NCBI RefSeq assembly: GCF_011075055.1
Contig: NC_058156.1
Coordinates: 868,001 to 932,000 of the forward strand
Source: Mangifera indica
Lineage: Eukaryota > Streptophyta > Magnoliopsida > Sapindales > Anacardiaceae
Direction: 5' to 3'
Length of the DNA: 64,000 nt
In this document: piece after piece, positions 41,771 to 53,050 of the stretch
Numbering within the stretch: the first letter of the stretch is position 1
Layout of the letters: the number at the start of each line of letters is the position of its first letter
The notes under the pieces: generated by a model
The model's input: the letters and a program-made list of their open reading frames with translations, nothing else
What the model was told of the DNA's origin: nothing
The model's database searches: none
Translations under genes and position numbers: made by a program

Positions 41771-44700
41771 GTCAATTTTATAGCGTAGCTATCAAAAAAA
41801 AGCTTACAAGAAGCATTGATTCCATTGAACTTTATAACACGCTTTTCTATCCTCTACACAAGGAGGAACAAACTTCAGCTACAATCAAGAGTGGAAAAGC
41901 GAAGACACAACAGTAAGTAATTACAAACTTCTTGTTTTTTCATCTTTGATATAAAAGTTATTATTTAAAATAAATATAAAAATTTTGAGTAATATTATAT
42001 ATATATTTTTTATATATATACACATATAAATGTATAAACATATAATTAGATATTATTTTATTATTAATTCAAAATCACTCAGTCATATTATGACACATTC
42101 ATATTTGTGCATATTTGAGTACAAAAAATATGTAGACATAGTTTTATTAAAATTTTTTAAAAAATTTCGTATATTAAAATTTTAATTTTTTTTATTATGT
42201 ATCGAGTATTGTATCATATCTTATAATACAATTTTTAAAATATAAAATGATAAAAAATTGAATTGACACATTTTTATTTTAGAAAATATTATAAATACCT
42301 TTAAAATTTTAAAATTTTTCATATACATTTCGATTATATTATCATTTTCTCTAAAAATGATGAAAGAGAAGTTAATTTTATAGTGTAGCTATCAGAAAAA
42401 AGCTTACAAGAAGCATTGATTCCATTGAAGCTTTTCTATCCTCTACACAAATTCAGCTACAATCAAGATTGGTAAAGCGAAGACACAATAGTAAGTAATT
42501 ACAAACTTCTTGTTTTTTTATCTGTGACATAAAGGTTATTATTTGAAATACATATAAAAAATTTGAGTAATATATATATACACATATAAATGCATGATTT
42601 ATGATTATATATTATTTTATTATTAATTTAAAATCACTCAGTCATATTATGACACATTCATATCTGTGCATATTTGTATACAAAAAATATATACACATAG
42701 TTTTATTAAAAATTTTTAAAAAATTTCATATATCAAAAATTTAATTTTCTATATTATGTATCGAGTATTGTATCGTATCATATAATACAGTTTTTAAAAT
42801 ATAAAATAATAAAAAATCGAATTGATAGATTTTCATTTTAAAAAATATTATAAATACCTTTAAAAATTTAAGATTTCTCATATACACTCCGATTATATCA
42901 TCATTTTTTTAAAAATGATGAAAGAGAAGTTAATTTTATAACGTAGCTATCAGAAAAAAGTTTACAAGACGCATTGATTCCATTGAAGCTTTTCTATCCT
43001 CTACACAAGGAGGAACAAGTTTCAGTTACAATCTAGACTGGTAAAACGAAGACACAACAGTAAATAATTGCAGAGTTCTTGTTTTTTCATCTTTAATATA
43101 AAGGTTATTATTTGAAATACATATAAAAATTTTGAATAATATTATATATATATATTTTTCAATAAAACTATGTATACCCATTTTTAGTACATAATTTATA
43201 TACACAGATGAGATATTATCATGTGATTGGATGTTTATTTATCATATGATGACACATGTTTTAAAATTTTATAATTACATGATATATATCACTGTGTATA
43301 TGTATTGTGTACAAAAAATAAGTACACATAGCATTGCTCATATATTTTTTATACACAAATATATACATATATAAATATATGATCATATGATTGAATATTA
43401 TTTTATTATTAATTCAAAATCACTCAGTCATATTATGACACATTCATATTTGTACATATTTGTATACAAAAAATATGTACACATAATTTTATTAAAATTT
43501 TAAAAAAATTTGTATATAAAAAATCTAATTTTCTATATTATGTATCAAATATTGTAACGTATCATATAATACAGTTTTTAAAATATAAAATAATAAAAAT
43601 TGAATTGACATATCTTCATTTTAGAAAATATTATAAATACCTTTAAAAATTTAAGATTTTTTATATACACTCCGATTATATTATCATTTTCTTTAAAAAT
43701 GATGAATGAAAAGTCAATTTTATAGCGTCGCTATCAGAAAAAAGCTTACAAGAAGCATTGATTCCATTGAACTTTATAGCACGCTTTTCTATCCTCTACA
43801 CAAGGAGGAACAAGTTTCAGCTATAATCAAGACTGGTAAAGCAAAGACACAACAGTAAGTAATTACAGACTTCTTGTTTTTTCATCTCTGATATAAAGGT
43901 TATTATTTAAAATACATATAAAAAATTTGAGTAATATTATATGTATATATTTTTAATACACAAATATATACACATATAAATATATGATCATATAATTAGA
44001 TATTATTTTATTATTAATTCAAAATTATTCAGACATATTATGACACATTCATATTTGTATACAAAAAATATGTACACATAGTTTTATTAAAATTTTTTTA
44101 AAAAAATTCGTATATCAAAAATTAATTTTCCATATTGTTTATCGAGTATTGTATCGTATCATATAATACAGTTTTTAAAATATAAAATAATAAAAAATTG
44201 AATTGACATATTTTCATTTTAGAAAATATCATAAGTACTTTTAAAAATTTAAAATTTTTCATATACACTCCGATTATATCATCATTTTCTTTAAAAATGA
44301 TGAAAGAGAAGTCAATTTTATAGCGTAGCTATCAGAAAAAAGCTTACAAAAGCATTGATTCTATTGAAGCTTTTCTATCCTCTACACAAGAAAGAACAAG
44401 TTTCAGCTACAATCAAGACTGGTAAAGCAAAGACACAACAGTAAGTAATTACAGACTTCTTGTTTTTTCATCTCTGATATTTATTATTTGAAATACATAT
44501 AAAAATTTTGAGTAATATTATATGTATATATTTTTTATACACAAATATATACACATATAAATATATGATTATATGATTAAAAATTATATTATTATTAATT
44601 CAAAATCACTCAGTCATATTATGACATATTCATATATGTGCATATTTGTATACAAAAAATATGTACACAATTTTATTAAAAATTGTTAAAAAATTTCGTA

Positions 44701-44885
44701 CATCAAAAAACTATTTTTCTATATTATGTATCAAATATTGTATCGTATCATATAATACAATTTTTAAAATAAAAAATAATAAAAAATCGAATTGACGCAC
44801 TTTCATTTTAGAAAATATTATAAATACCTTTAATAATTTAAGATTTTTCATAAACACTCTTATTATATCATCATTTTTTTTTTAA
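41771..44885. repeat. five-unit tandem array, period about 0.6 kb
   Basis: Units start at 41771, 42371, 42929, 43713 and 44311, each marked by GTCAATTTTATAGCGTAGC or a close variant. Each unit has a conserved core of about 150 bp that includes AAAGCTTACAAGAAGCATTG, CTATCCTCTACACAAG and GACACAACAGTAAGTAATTAC. An AT-rich spacer of about 430 bp follows, containing a palindromic MITE-like sequence. Spacing is 600, 558, 784 and 598 bp; the long unit is explained by a 190-bp MITE insertion at about 43158-43348. No continuous reading frame crosses a unit. The function is unknown. Confidence 0.88.
43158..43348. mobile_element. palindromic MITE inside array unit 3
   Basis: Begins AATAAAACTATGTATAC and ends GTACACATAGCATTGCTC, imperfect inverted repeats, with ATATATTTTT on both sides as a probable target duplication. 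It is absent at the same place in the other four units, so it inserted after the array formed. Similar elements are near 51029-51211, 61687-61862 and 63340-63510. Confidence 0.7.
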
Positions 44886-45282
44886 AAGTATATCAATCTA
44901 TATCAGTAATATATATTGTATTATATAATATGTTTATTATATCATATTAATTAGATACATTTTATAATATATATCATATTTTATATCATAATATACTAAT
45001 AATTATATAGGAGATTCGTTTAAATAAAAAACTCACAAAAATAATTATTGAAAGGGAAAAAAAAAATTGTACCGGTGAAGAGGAATTTGTTAATTATTTT
45101 TTAAAATTTCTTTGAATTGAAATTAACTTGATTAGTCTACACGTAAACAAGTGTGTATTTTGAAGATTAAAAAGGCTATTATTTTCTTCATTAATATTAA
45201 GCTTAGCATGCTTTAAATGGTTGTAATCAAAAGATTTATTTTTGCAATAACAAAAACGTGACAAAATATGAAATGTCCTAGA

Positions 45283-45588
45283 TAGGGCTAGACTCAAACA
45301 AAGCCCTTTCAAGTTTGAGTTCGAATTTAATTTGAATGAGTTCGAAATGAGTTAGCCCTATACGAGCTACTCGTCAAATTTTTTAATTAAAAATTTTGAT
45401 ACAAAACGACGTTATTTTAACTAATATGTATTAAAATGATGTCATTTTAATAACGAAAAATGAGTTTAACAGAATTTGAATAGAGTTCGAGTTTGACTTC
45501 TACGAGCTCAAAGTCGAACTCAAACTCGAGCTTAACTATATGTAAATCGAGTCGAGTTCGAGTTCGGTTTGATTCAAATCTAACCCTA
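45283..45588. mobile_element. hAT-like MITE, 306 bp
   Basis: Ends TAGGGCTAG and CTAACCCTA are inverted with one mismatch, and the element is flanked by an exact 8-bp repeat GTCCTAGA at 45275-45282 and 45589-45596. The inside is rich in GAGTTCGAGTTCG and TCGAACTC blocks. Just downstream, the right end plus flank is repeated once more (about 45628-45690), which points to a later local tandem duplication. The frame at 45447-45671 is an artefact of the repeat. Confidence 0.82.
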
Positions 45589-45699
45589 GTCCTAGATCCA
45601 TTCATCAAAATATCTATATTTTGAACTCGATTCGTCTCAAATCTAACCATAGTCCTGGATCCACTCATCAAAATATCTATATTTGGAATTCAAATATCA

Positions 45700-47346
45700 G
45701 ATATGAATCTTGCTATACATGATAAGAGAGAAAACTTTAAATACCAAAATGACATTACAATCTACAAACTAAAAGAAAGTAGATGATGTGTAATTAGGTG
45801 ATTGTATATTATTTTAATTTTAATTTAATATCACTTAATTATATTATGATATATTATGCGTATACTTATATTTTATTGCTCATGTAAATGTTTTGTTTTG
45901 TAAATACAACAATGATGGAGACGAAGAGGACATGGAAGATCTTGAAGAAGAACAACAACATCGTGATGAAAATCGTGAGGTAAATTTTTTAAAGAGAAAA
46001 TTTTAGGATGAATGTTGGTGAAACAACATGGGGCTTAAATAGAAGAGGGAGGTTGAGTATTGTGGACTATGGCCACGACAAGGTTACCATGTCACCTCAA
46101 TATGAATGCAACAAAAGATGAGAGACGTTGGGTGTAATTGAGAGTGTGAGAATGACAATGTAAGGTGGCTTGTCAGAATATAGGATGTTGTGGGTTAATA
46201 GTGATAGTAGTAGTGGCAGTGGTCAATGGGTCATCTAGACAAAAGAGGGTGAAAACATAAAGGATAAGATGTAAAGATGTTGCCAAGGCTTTTCTAGTGA
46301 AGATGAGGGATTTGCCTTTGGGTCCCATCTCATGTGCGCTTGTTTGTTGGTGAAGCCTCTACAAGTTCAACTTGTTAATTAATAATTTTACTAAATTCTC
46401 ATTTCTATAATTTCATAATCTACTCTTTTTCTTGTATTGCGGTTATTGGTATCAAAATGTGTTCCAAGAAGGCAAAATTAGAGAAATAGAGACGGCGCTC
46501 TGCCTAGCTGATTATAAAATTATCCCAAGTATGGTTCAGAGATATTTTTTAGAATAACGAATACCCTTATTTGAGTTGGGTACCTTTTTAGTACTTAATC
46601 GAGAGATACTTTCTTAATTTAGTGTAGTTTGAATTAAACACATTAAAGAAAATATTACCACAACTATAAATTAGTTATAATATTATTTGGCATATGTTAT
46701 TATTATGTTTGATAATGAAAATATTACCACAAACAAGGGTATCGAAGAACCCTTGTTTGAGTTGGAGCACCCTTTTAATGTTTAATCAAGAGTTGTTTTC
46801 TCGATTTAGTACAGTTTGAATCAAACACATTAAAAAAAATATTACCACAAAGATAAAATAGCTAAAATAATATTGGGTATATGTTATTATTATATTTGAT
46901 AATGATTAATAGTTATAAATAATTGTTGTTTTTGGGTGGAGATAATAAAAAAATATTAAAATATTATTTCACTTAAATAATATTCGGTATAATTATTTAA
47001 AAATATTTTTTATGTTACTTGTTATATTAATTAAAAATAAAAATATTTTTATTCTAAAAATTTATACGAATAATATTATAATAAAATCAAGATTCTTTTG
47101 ATAATCGTAAAGATCGTAATCAGAATATTTTTTATATTATTATTGATAATCAAAGATTATTAAAATATTTTATTATCAAATAAATCAAACAAAATAATTT
47201 ATATAATAAAGGATAAGTTATCGAAATAATATTTCACATGGATGAACCAAATACCGCCTATACATAAATTGATTTTGATGTCACCAGATCATCCTGGACG
47301 CACAGCTACCTCAGAAGGGCTGTCAAGGGACTACTACCTTTGAGAA
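45700..47346. other. intergenic with a 187-bp direct duplication
   Basis: Mostly AT-rich. A direct duplication is visible: 46559-46723 and 46746-46913 share TTTGAGTTGG, TTTAATC/GAGAG and AACACATTAAA blocks in order, with a period of about 187 bp. A short acidic frame near 45908-45978 followed by GTAAAT was considered as an exon but lacks support. Confidence 0.55.
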
Positions 47347-47535
47347 ATGAAAGAAATGGATGGTTCAACTTCCAAGAGTTCGATCAATGCTGGTCCCATG
47401 GTTAGCTGGATCAAGAGCGGCCAGATTTTGGCTATATTTGTACCCTTCACGGCACTAATTTTCCATGGCTCATACCAGGTAAGCTTCATAAAGAAGCCAC
47501 CTTATTACCTGAACCAAAAGCCAAGAACTTATTAA
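47347..47535 (+). CDS. uncertain small ORF or first exon, unrecognised
   Basis: An ATG-started frame of 62 codons. The first 44 codons (to 47478) end exactly at CAG/GTAAGC, a perfect splice donor, and include a hydrophobic stretch ILAIFVPFTALIF (about 27-39) after a hydrophilic start. If spliced to CTGTAG/CTACACCAG near 47749 it would end after seven more codons. I recognise no family. The surrounding 47.2-48.5 kb is less AT-rich than the neighbouring repeats, which suggests a real transcribed locus, perhaps noncoding or a fragment. It may equally be chance. Confidence 0.25.
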   Translation: MKEMDGSTSKSSINAGPMVSWIKSGQILAIFVPFTALIFHGSYQVSFIKKPPYYLNQKPRTY

Positions 47536-49454
47536 ATAAAATTTGTCACTTTAGTATTTACAGTACACTGTCTTTATACCTGACATCAACCATCCCAGCC
47601 TTGGTAATCACCATAATAAACTTACCCTTCAAACCCCAGCATGTCCTTTTCTTTGTCTTGTGACCCATTTCCTCTGTAACTTTTTTTCATTTTTTCATTC
47701 CTCTGAGCATAATTTTTTCTGGTTCTTGCTGATGAACATTGTGCTGTAGCTACACCAGTGTATTAAAGGCTAATAGACGTGTCCCTTTCTCTGCTGCATT
47801 TTGTCAATAAATCTTCAGGCTTTCTATTCATGGAGTTAATGAACCCACCAAGCTATCCAGCAACTGGGATCTTTCAAATCTTCTGGACACAATACAATTT
47901 AAATTTGTGGCCCCCCAAGTCATATGAATTCTATGAGTTTTTAAATAAAAATCCCACCAACCCATCATCCCAACTCTTCAATTTAACTTGTTTTTGAGCT
48001 ATCTTTTGTACAATGGTACTGATATTAATTAACCCAGATAAAAATTTCTGAGTTTTTTAGAGCTTGCTGGGTATGGAAGCCTGCTTTTGGTCTTCGAAAT
48101 CACAGAAAAGAAGCCACAGTTTCTACAGGCACAAAGCTCCAGAAATTGATGATTCATCCAACTAAAGAACAAACAATTCCAGCAGACCTTTGATATTCTC
48201 CGGCTACAGTGAAATTAAATCTTACCCGTACACGTAATGTCAGGTTAACGGTATCCCACCACCTCGTTCACTGCAAGTGTCCCACTAGTCACTCTGGTCC
48301 CCGGGTCCCCCACAACTCCCAGCTCAGCAATCACTATTTACCGCTGTGATTCGTGGTCCCGACTCTTGTATGCTGATGTGGACTCTTTTCTTTTGCTGGA
48401 CACCTGTATCCACATTCTGGTCCATGAAGAAACAGGCTTTCCCGGCCTAAGAGCTAAAATTTTCTCCTTAAGAGTGTGCACGTGTGAAATATGTAAGTTA
48501 TGGAGTATTTAATTAAATATTTGAATATTGTATTATTATATAATAAAATATATTTAATTATATGATGATATATTATTTAATTATTTAATTAAATATTTAA
48601 AATTGAGAATATATAATTTTATTAATGTGTTAAGACGTAATGTTAATTAATTATACCTTGAATATTTAATAATATACATATTTTGTCATCAAATAATGTG
48701 ATGTGTATATATTTTTGAGAATATAATTAAATATATAGATGATATATTATAATATAATTAAATATTATTTTATCATTAATTTAAATTCATATAATCAAAT
48801 GATGATAAATCATATATATACTTAATTATATATTCAAAAGTATGTACATATAATTTTATTGTTTGTCATCTGGGTTTATAGATAGACATTAATACATGTA
48901 CTAATAGTGGAGAGTTTTAATTATCTCTAGATTTGGATTCAAGGAGACTCAAGTCATCTAAGATCATACTCAATTTACGATACATTTGTTGAATAAACTG
49001 ACAAAGAAGAAGAAAAAGGATTGCTAAAGATGAAGAAGAAAAAAATCCTCAAATAAGGCTATATTCAAGTCAAGCAGAGGTCGAATATAGGTTTGCTCAA
49101 GCTTAATTTGGGTCTATAATGAGCAATTCGAGTTGGTTGAATATGTTGTCGAATTGTTATTTATGAAATAAATAATATTATCAATTGACAACCAAGGGGA
49201 ATTCAAATTGAATTTGAGTCAATTTGTCAAACTAAATCTCTAACTTAAATTCGTTTCGCATCAAGCTAAATACTACATTTTATCGAGCTTACTCAATTCG
49301 GATCTAATCATATCATTTTTGAGGAAGAATAAAAATTATAATTGATGATAAAAAATCATCGAAGAACATGACTCCACTTACAATTTTTTGACAAGTCTGG
49401 AACTATCACTATCCTTGCTTAAGCTCCAATAATTATCTAGGTTGGGTTCATGAC
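47536..49454. other. GC-richer patch then AT-rich repeats
   Basis: From 48060 to 48480 base composition is close to that of a promoter or gene edge (for example GGTCCCCGGGTCCCCCACAA near 48297), but no frame or splice pattern is convincing on either strand. From about 48500 to 48870 there are palindromic MITE remnants, and from about 49060 to 49320 a 'CTCGAGTTCGAA'-type remnant. Confidence 0.4.
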
Positions 49455-49986
49455 TAGAGATGACAATTTTGGCCTAAATTTGGAAACTCTGACCCTAACA
49501 GGGAAAAGGTTCCCTGATAAAAACTAGAAAAGAGAGTAGAACAAAAAAATCTCTACAATCAAGGATGAAGATACATGTGTCCCCTTCCCATTTTACCTGC
49601 TTTCGTTTTCGTCCCCGTCCGCATCCCCATCCCTATCTCTTTATATTAATATATTTACTTAAAATATTAACATATCTTTATAGTTTTAAATTATTTATAT
49701 TTTTCAAATTTATTTAAGTTTTGTTGTGTATATTAAAGAAGTTAATATATGATATTTACGATATTTAAAACAATGAATTAGTTTTAATTTTACTTAATTT
49801 TGTTATTTAATATATTTATATTGTGTTTAAAGGGTATGAGGAGGAGATTTTTCCAAATTGATAGAAGAAGAATTTTTTCTCGTGGAGATAAGGAAGGGAC
49901 AGAAAATCTTTGTCTTCCCCATAACGAGGATGGGGAAGTGGATTGAGATCGCCTTCCTACCCCTCCCTTTCCCGTTGTCATCCCTA
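49455..49986. mobile_element. hAT-like non-autonomous element, 532 bp
   Basis: Ends TAGAGATGACAA and TTGTCATCCCTA are inverted with one mismatch. An exact 8-bp target duplication TTCATGAC lies at 49447-49454 and 49987-49994. The inside is homologous to the element at 22450-24300 and carries the same CCCCG/GGGGA-rich ends, here more eroded. No transposase. Confidence 0.88.
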
Positions 49987-50332
49987 TTCATGACAATTTA
50001 TTGTTATGAGTTCATCATGATTTTTGTTTGCAGAATTTAATAATGAACTTTCAAAACATAAAGTAAAATGCGTATGTTAATTGAATGGTTTAAAACATGG
50101 TAGTCGAATCATGTATCATATCATATATCAAAAATTTAATTTTCTATATCAAATATCAATTGTCGTATAATAAAACTTTTCACTTTAAAAAATAGTGTAA
50201 ACATTGTTAAAAATTTAAGATTTTTTATATATACCCATATTATATCAATTTTTAAAAAAGTATATTAATCTGTATCGATAATACGTATTATATTATATGA
50301 TACGTATTATATTATATGATATATTTATTGTA

Positions 50333-50979
50333 GGCCAAAGAACTATTTCCCACCAAAAGTATGTGCATTTTCTAAGTTTCTCCTGTTAACTTTGAAAATT
50401 TCATTTACCCACTCATAGTCTATTAAAATTAACTAAGTCCGTTAGTTATATTATTTCCCCCCCTAAACCCTAAAACTAATAGTTTCACCACAACCTAAGT
50501 TTTAAAAAACAGCATTTTCCCCCTAGGGTTTCCAATTTTCAGATTCAATTTTTTGGTGTTGCTTTTTCCTCTCCGGTACGGTCTCCTTTTGGGGCTCTCC
50601 TATGAGTGCTCGTCGACGAAGACGACGAGCACTACCAGGAGAGCCGCCTAAAGGAGACTATATTGGAAAGGAAGAGGCGTTGCCTGGAGGTCACCGGAGA
50701 GGAAGAAACGGTGTTGAAAAATTGAATCTGAAAAATTGAAAACCCTAGGGGGGAAAATGCTTTTTAAAACTTGGGTTGGGGAAAATTGTTAATTTTTAGG
50801 ATTTAGGGAGGAAATTAAATCAAATTTAAGTTTATTTTTTATAATACAGACAAAATAACGATTTTACCCTTAAAACTATTAGTTTTAATCGTCTATAGGT
50901 GGGTAAATGAGATTTTCAAAGTTAACGAGGGAAATATTGGAAAAACCACATACCTTGGGTGGGAAATAGTCATTTGCCC
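50333..50979. mobile_element. Mutator-like foldback MITE with a strong central hairpin
   Basis: Ends GGCCAAAGAACTATTTCCC and ...GGGAAATAGTCATTTGCCC. Nine-bp flanks TTTATTGTA and TTTATAATA match 7 of 9. The two halves pair almost end to end: CCCCCTAGGG near 50519 with its inverse near 50745, and GTCTCCTTTTGGGGCTCTCC with a near-inverse AGGAGAGCCGCCTAAAGGAGAC around a centre at about 50615 (GTCGACGAAGACGAC). A transcript would fold into a long duplex, a plausible small-RNA source. Confidence 0.82.
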
Positions 50980-51028
50980 TTTATAATATCATATTAATTT
51001 GATATATTTTATAATATGTATTTTTTTT

Positions 51029-51211
51029 AGCAATACTATGTATATTTATTTTTAGTGTATAATTCATATACACAATGATGTGTCATCATGTAATTAGGTT
51101 ATTTTAAAACATGTATCATCATATGATAAATAAATATTCAATCACATAATAACATCTTATCTGTGTATATAAATTATATACAAAAAATAAATATATATAA
51201 TTTTATTATAT
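51029..51211. mobile_element. palindromic MITE, about 180 bp
   Basis: AGCAATACTATGTATATTT at the left and an approximate inverse at the right, with inner arms ATGATGTGTCATCATGTAATT and CAATCACATAATAACATC. It belongs to the same family as 43158-43348. The exact ends are uncertain. Confidence 0.55.
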
Positions 51212-53050
51212 TTTTTATCTATATTATATCATAAAATACGTATTATATATTACGGAGTATTAATAACTATGGATTAAAGAATTCGAAGTGATGCAAGAGT
51301 CAAGGGAGTCACGTGAAATGTGTATGGAAAATAAGGAGAAAAAGATGTTGCGTTTCATTTTGAGGGCCCCAGCTCTTGGCTGGTCGATGAACTTGAGACT
51401 ATACGGGGAAGTAACAAGGATCATATCATAAATGCCCATTCATGTGCTGTGGGTGGCAAAGCAGGCAAGTGGCCCCATTCCTGCTTTGCCAAATCCAGCT
51501 GCCGACAGCTTTGTGACTCTAGACTTTGTTCATCCCTAATCTTACAGTCAATTTATGTAAGATTTATGGGTCATTATCTCATGATCTTAGATGTAGGAAT
51601 TAATACCACAGCCCACACACGCACTTCCTGTGCTGTCGGTTTTCACTTATTACGTACAATTTCCCATGCTTTGAATTTGATTGAATCCCCAATTCTAATT
51701 TGTTAAGATATTTTCATCAACTCATTCCTCTTGTAAAGATATATTATTTAAATTAAAAAGAAAAAACTCTTGATTTTTATTTATATAATTAATTTATTTA
51801 ATTAAACTCAATTTTATTTTTAAATTATGTTAATTTCAATCGCTATAATGATTGTCTTTCTTCACTATTAATGTATATATTACGAATCATATCGATGAGT
51901 GCTTACATGACACGATGTGAATTGAGTAAAATGTGCCAAATGACATAAATTTTTGTATATATAAAAAGTAATTTTTTAAAACTCGAATTTAATGGTTATA
52001 TGAATAGAAAAGTCTAAAATGTGGTTATTTTTTAAAGTCCACTCTTGTAGTTAGATTCGAACCGAATTAAATTTAAGTTTGTTTAAGTTTGACTTTGAGT
52101 TTTCTTAAGTGGAGTCAAACATGAGCTCAAATTTGGCTCATTTGTGAATAATCAAATTTGAGTTCTGCTTGAGTTTGAGGTCGAATCAGGTTTTAAATTC
52201 AATTCAATATTAAAATGACATCGTTTTAATGAGTATTGATTGAAACGATATTGTTTTAATTGATTTCTATTAAATGTTTTAAACTTGTGAGCTTTATGAG
52301 CCAAAAACCTCTAAAGTTTAAATTTGAAAATATTAAATTCTCAAACTCAAACTCTTAAGCTTCTTTCGAACCCGTTCAAACTTCAGCTCGAATCCAATCT
52401 GATGCTCTCCTCTCCTGAAAGTGGGCTTTTGCCTAGGTATCGTCCAGTCCTTATGGGTTAACAAGATGCTACAATTTTGCCAACGACTTGGGCTCATGTA
52501 GAGCAACAAGTTGGATTGAGGCCCAATTTAAAATGCAGAAGAATCCCACATAACCGGCGAAGCTGAAGTGTAGGTTACGTCAGATTCAGACACGCGGTAC
52601 GTTTGAACAAAAACGTGGCGTACCAGAGCTGTATTTGATTCGGATCGAATAAAGTTGAGCTTAAAATCAATTTAAATATGAGCATTTAACTTGAAATTGA
52701 TTTAAAACTTGAATTTGGGTTTAAAAATATTAAATTTTAAATTTAATTTGAGTTAATTTAAATTTAAATATTCAAATAAACTCGTTTGTAAAAACGAGCT
52801 CAATGTTTCACCAGGAGTTGGATCTCGTCCAATCTGAGCTGCAATCCAATCTACTGTGCATAACAGGGCCAAGCCAGCCATTAAAGCCGCCGTTTCATAA
52901 CAGCGGGAGAAACTTCATTTTCCCCCAAAATTTTCCTGATTACCATATAGTCCCTCAAACCTTAGATAATTAATTTATTTTGTTTTACTGCCTTTCTCAA
53001 CAAATAGCAAAACCCTAATCTGATAATCAACCCAAGCTCTAAAATTAGCC
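51212..53050. other. intergenic; GC-richer hairpin patch near 51.45 kb
   Basis: The region 51290-51710 is less AT-rich than its surroundings and has a short perfect stem, GGCAAAGCAGG paired with CCTGCTTTGCC (51455-51490). No protein family fits the frame at 51449-51706. From about 52040 to 52400 and 52640 to 52800 there are 'CTCGAGTTCGAA'-type remnants. The last 200 bp is the probable promoter of the CX9C gene. Confidence 0.45.

Noticed and set aside
45908..45978. Acidic frame ending at GAG/GTAAAT, possible exon
   Set aside because: No family match, no partner exon and no acceptor of quality.
51450..51500. A miR399-like or miR482-like precursor
   Set aside because: The stem does not contain the conserved mature sequence of either as I remember them; kept only as an unassigned hairpin.
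51449..51706. 85-residue plus frame
   Set aside because: Cys/Ser-rich without any recognisable pattern; starts in the hairpin patch. Treated as noncoding.
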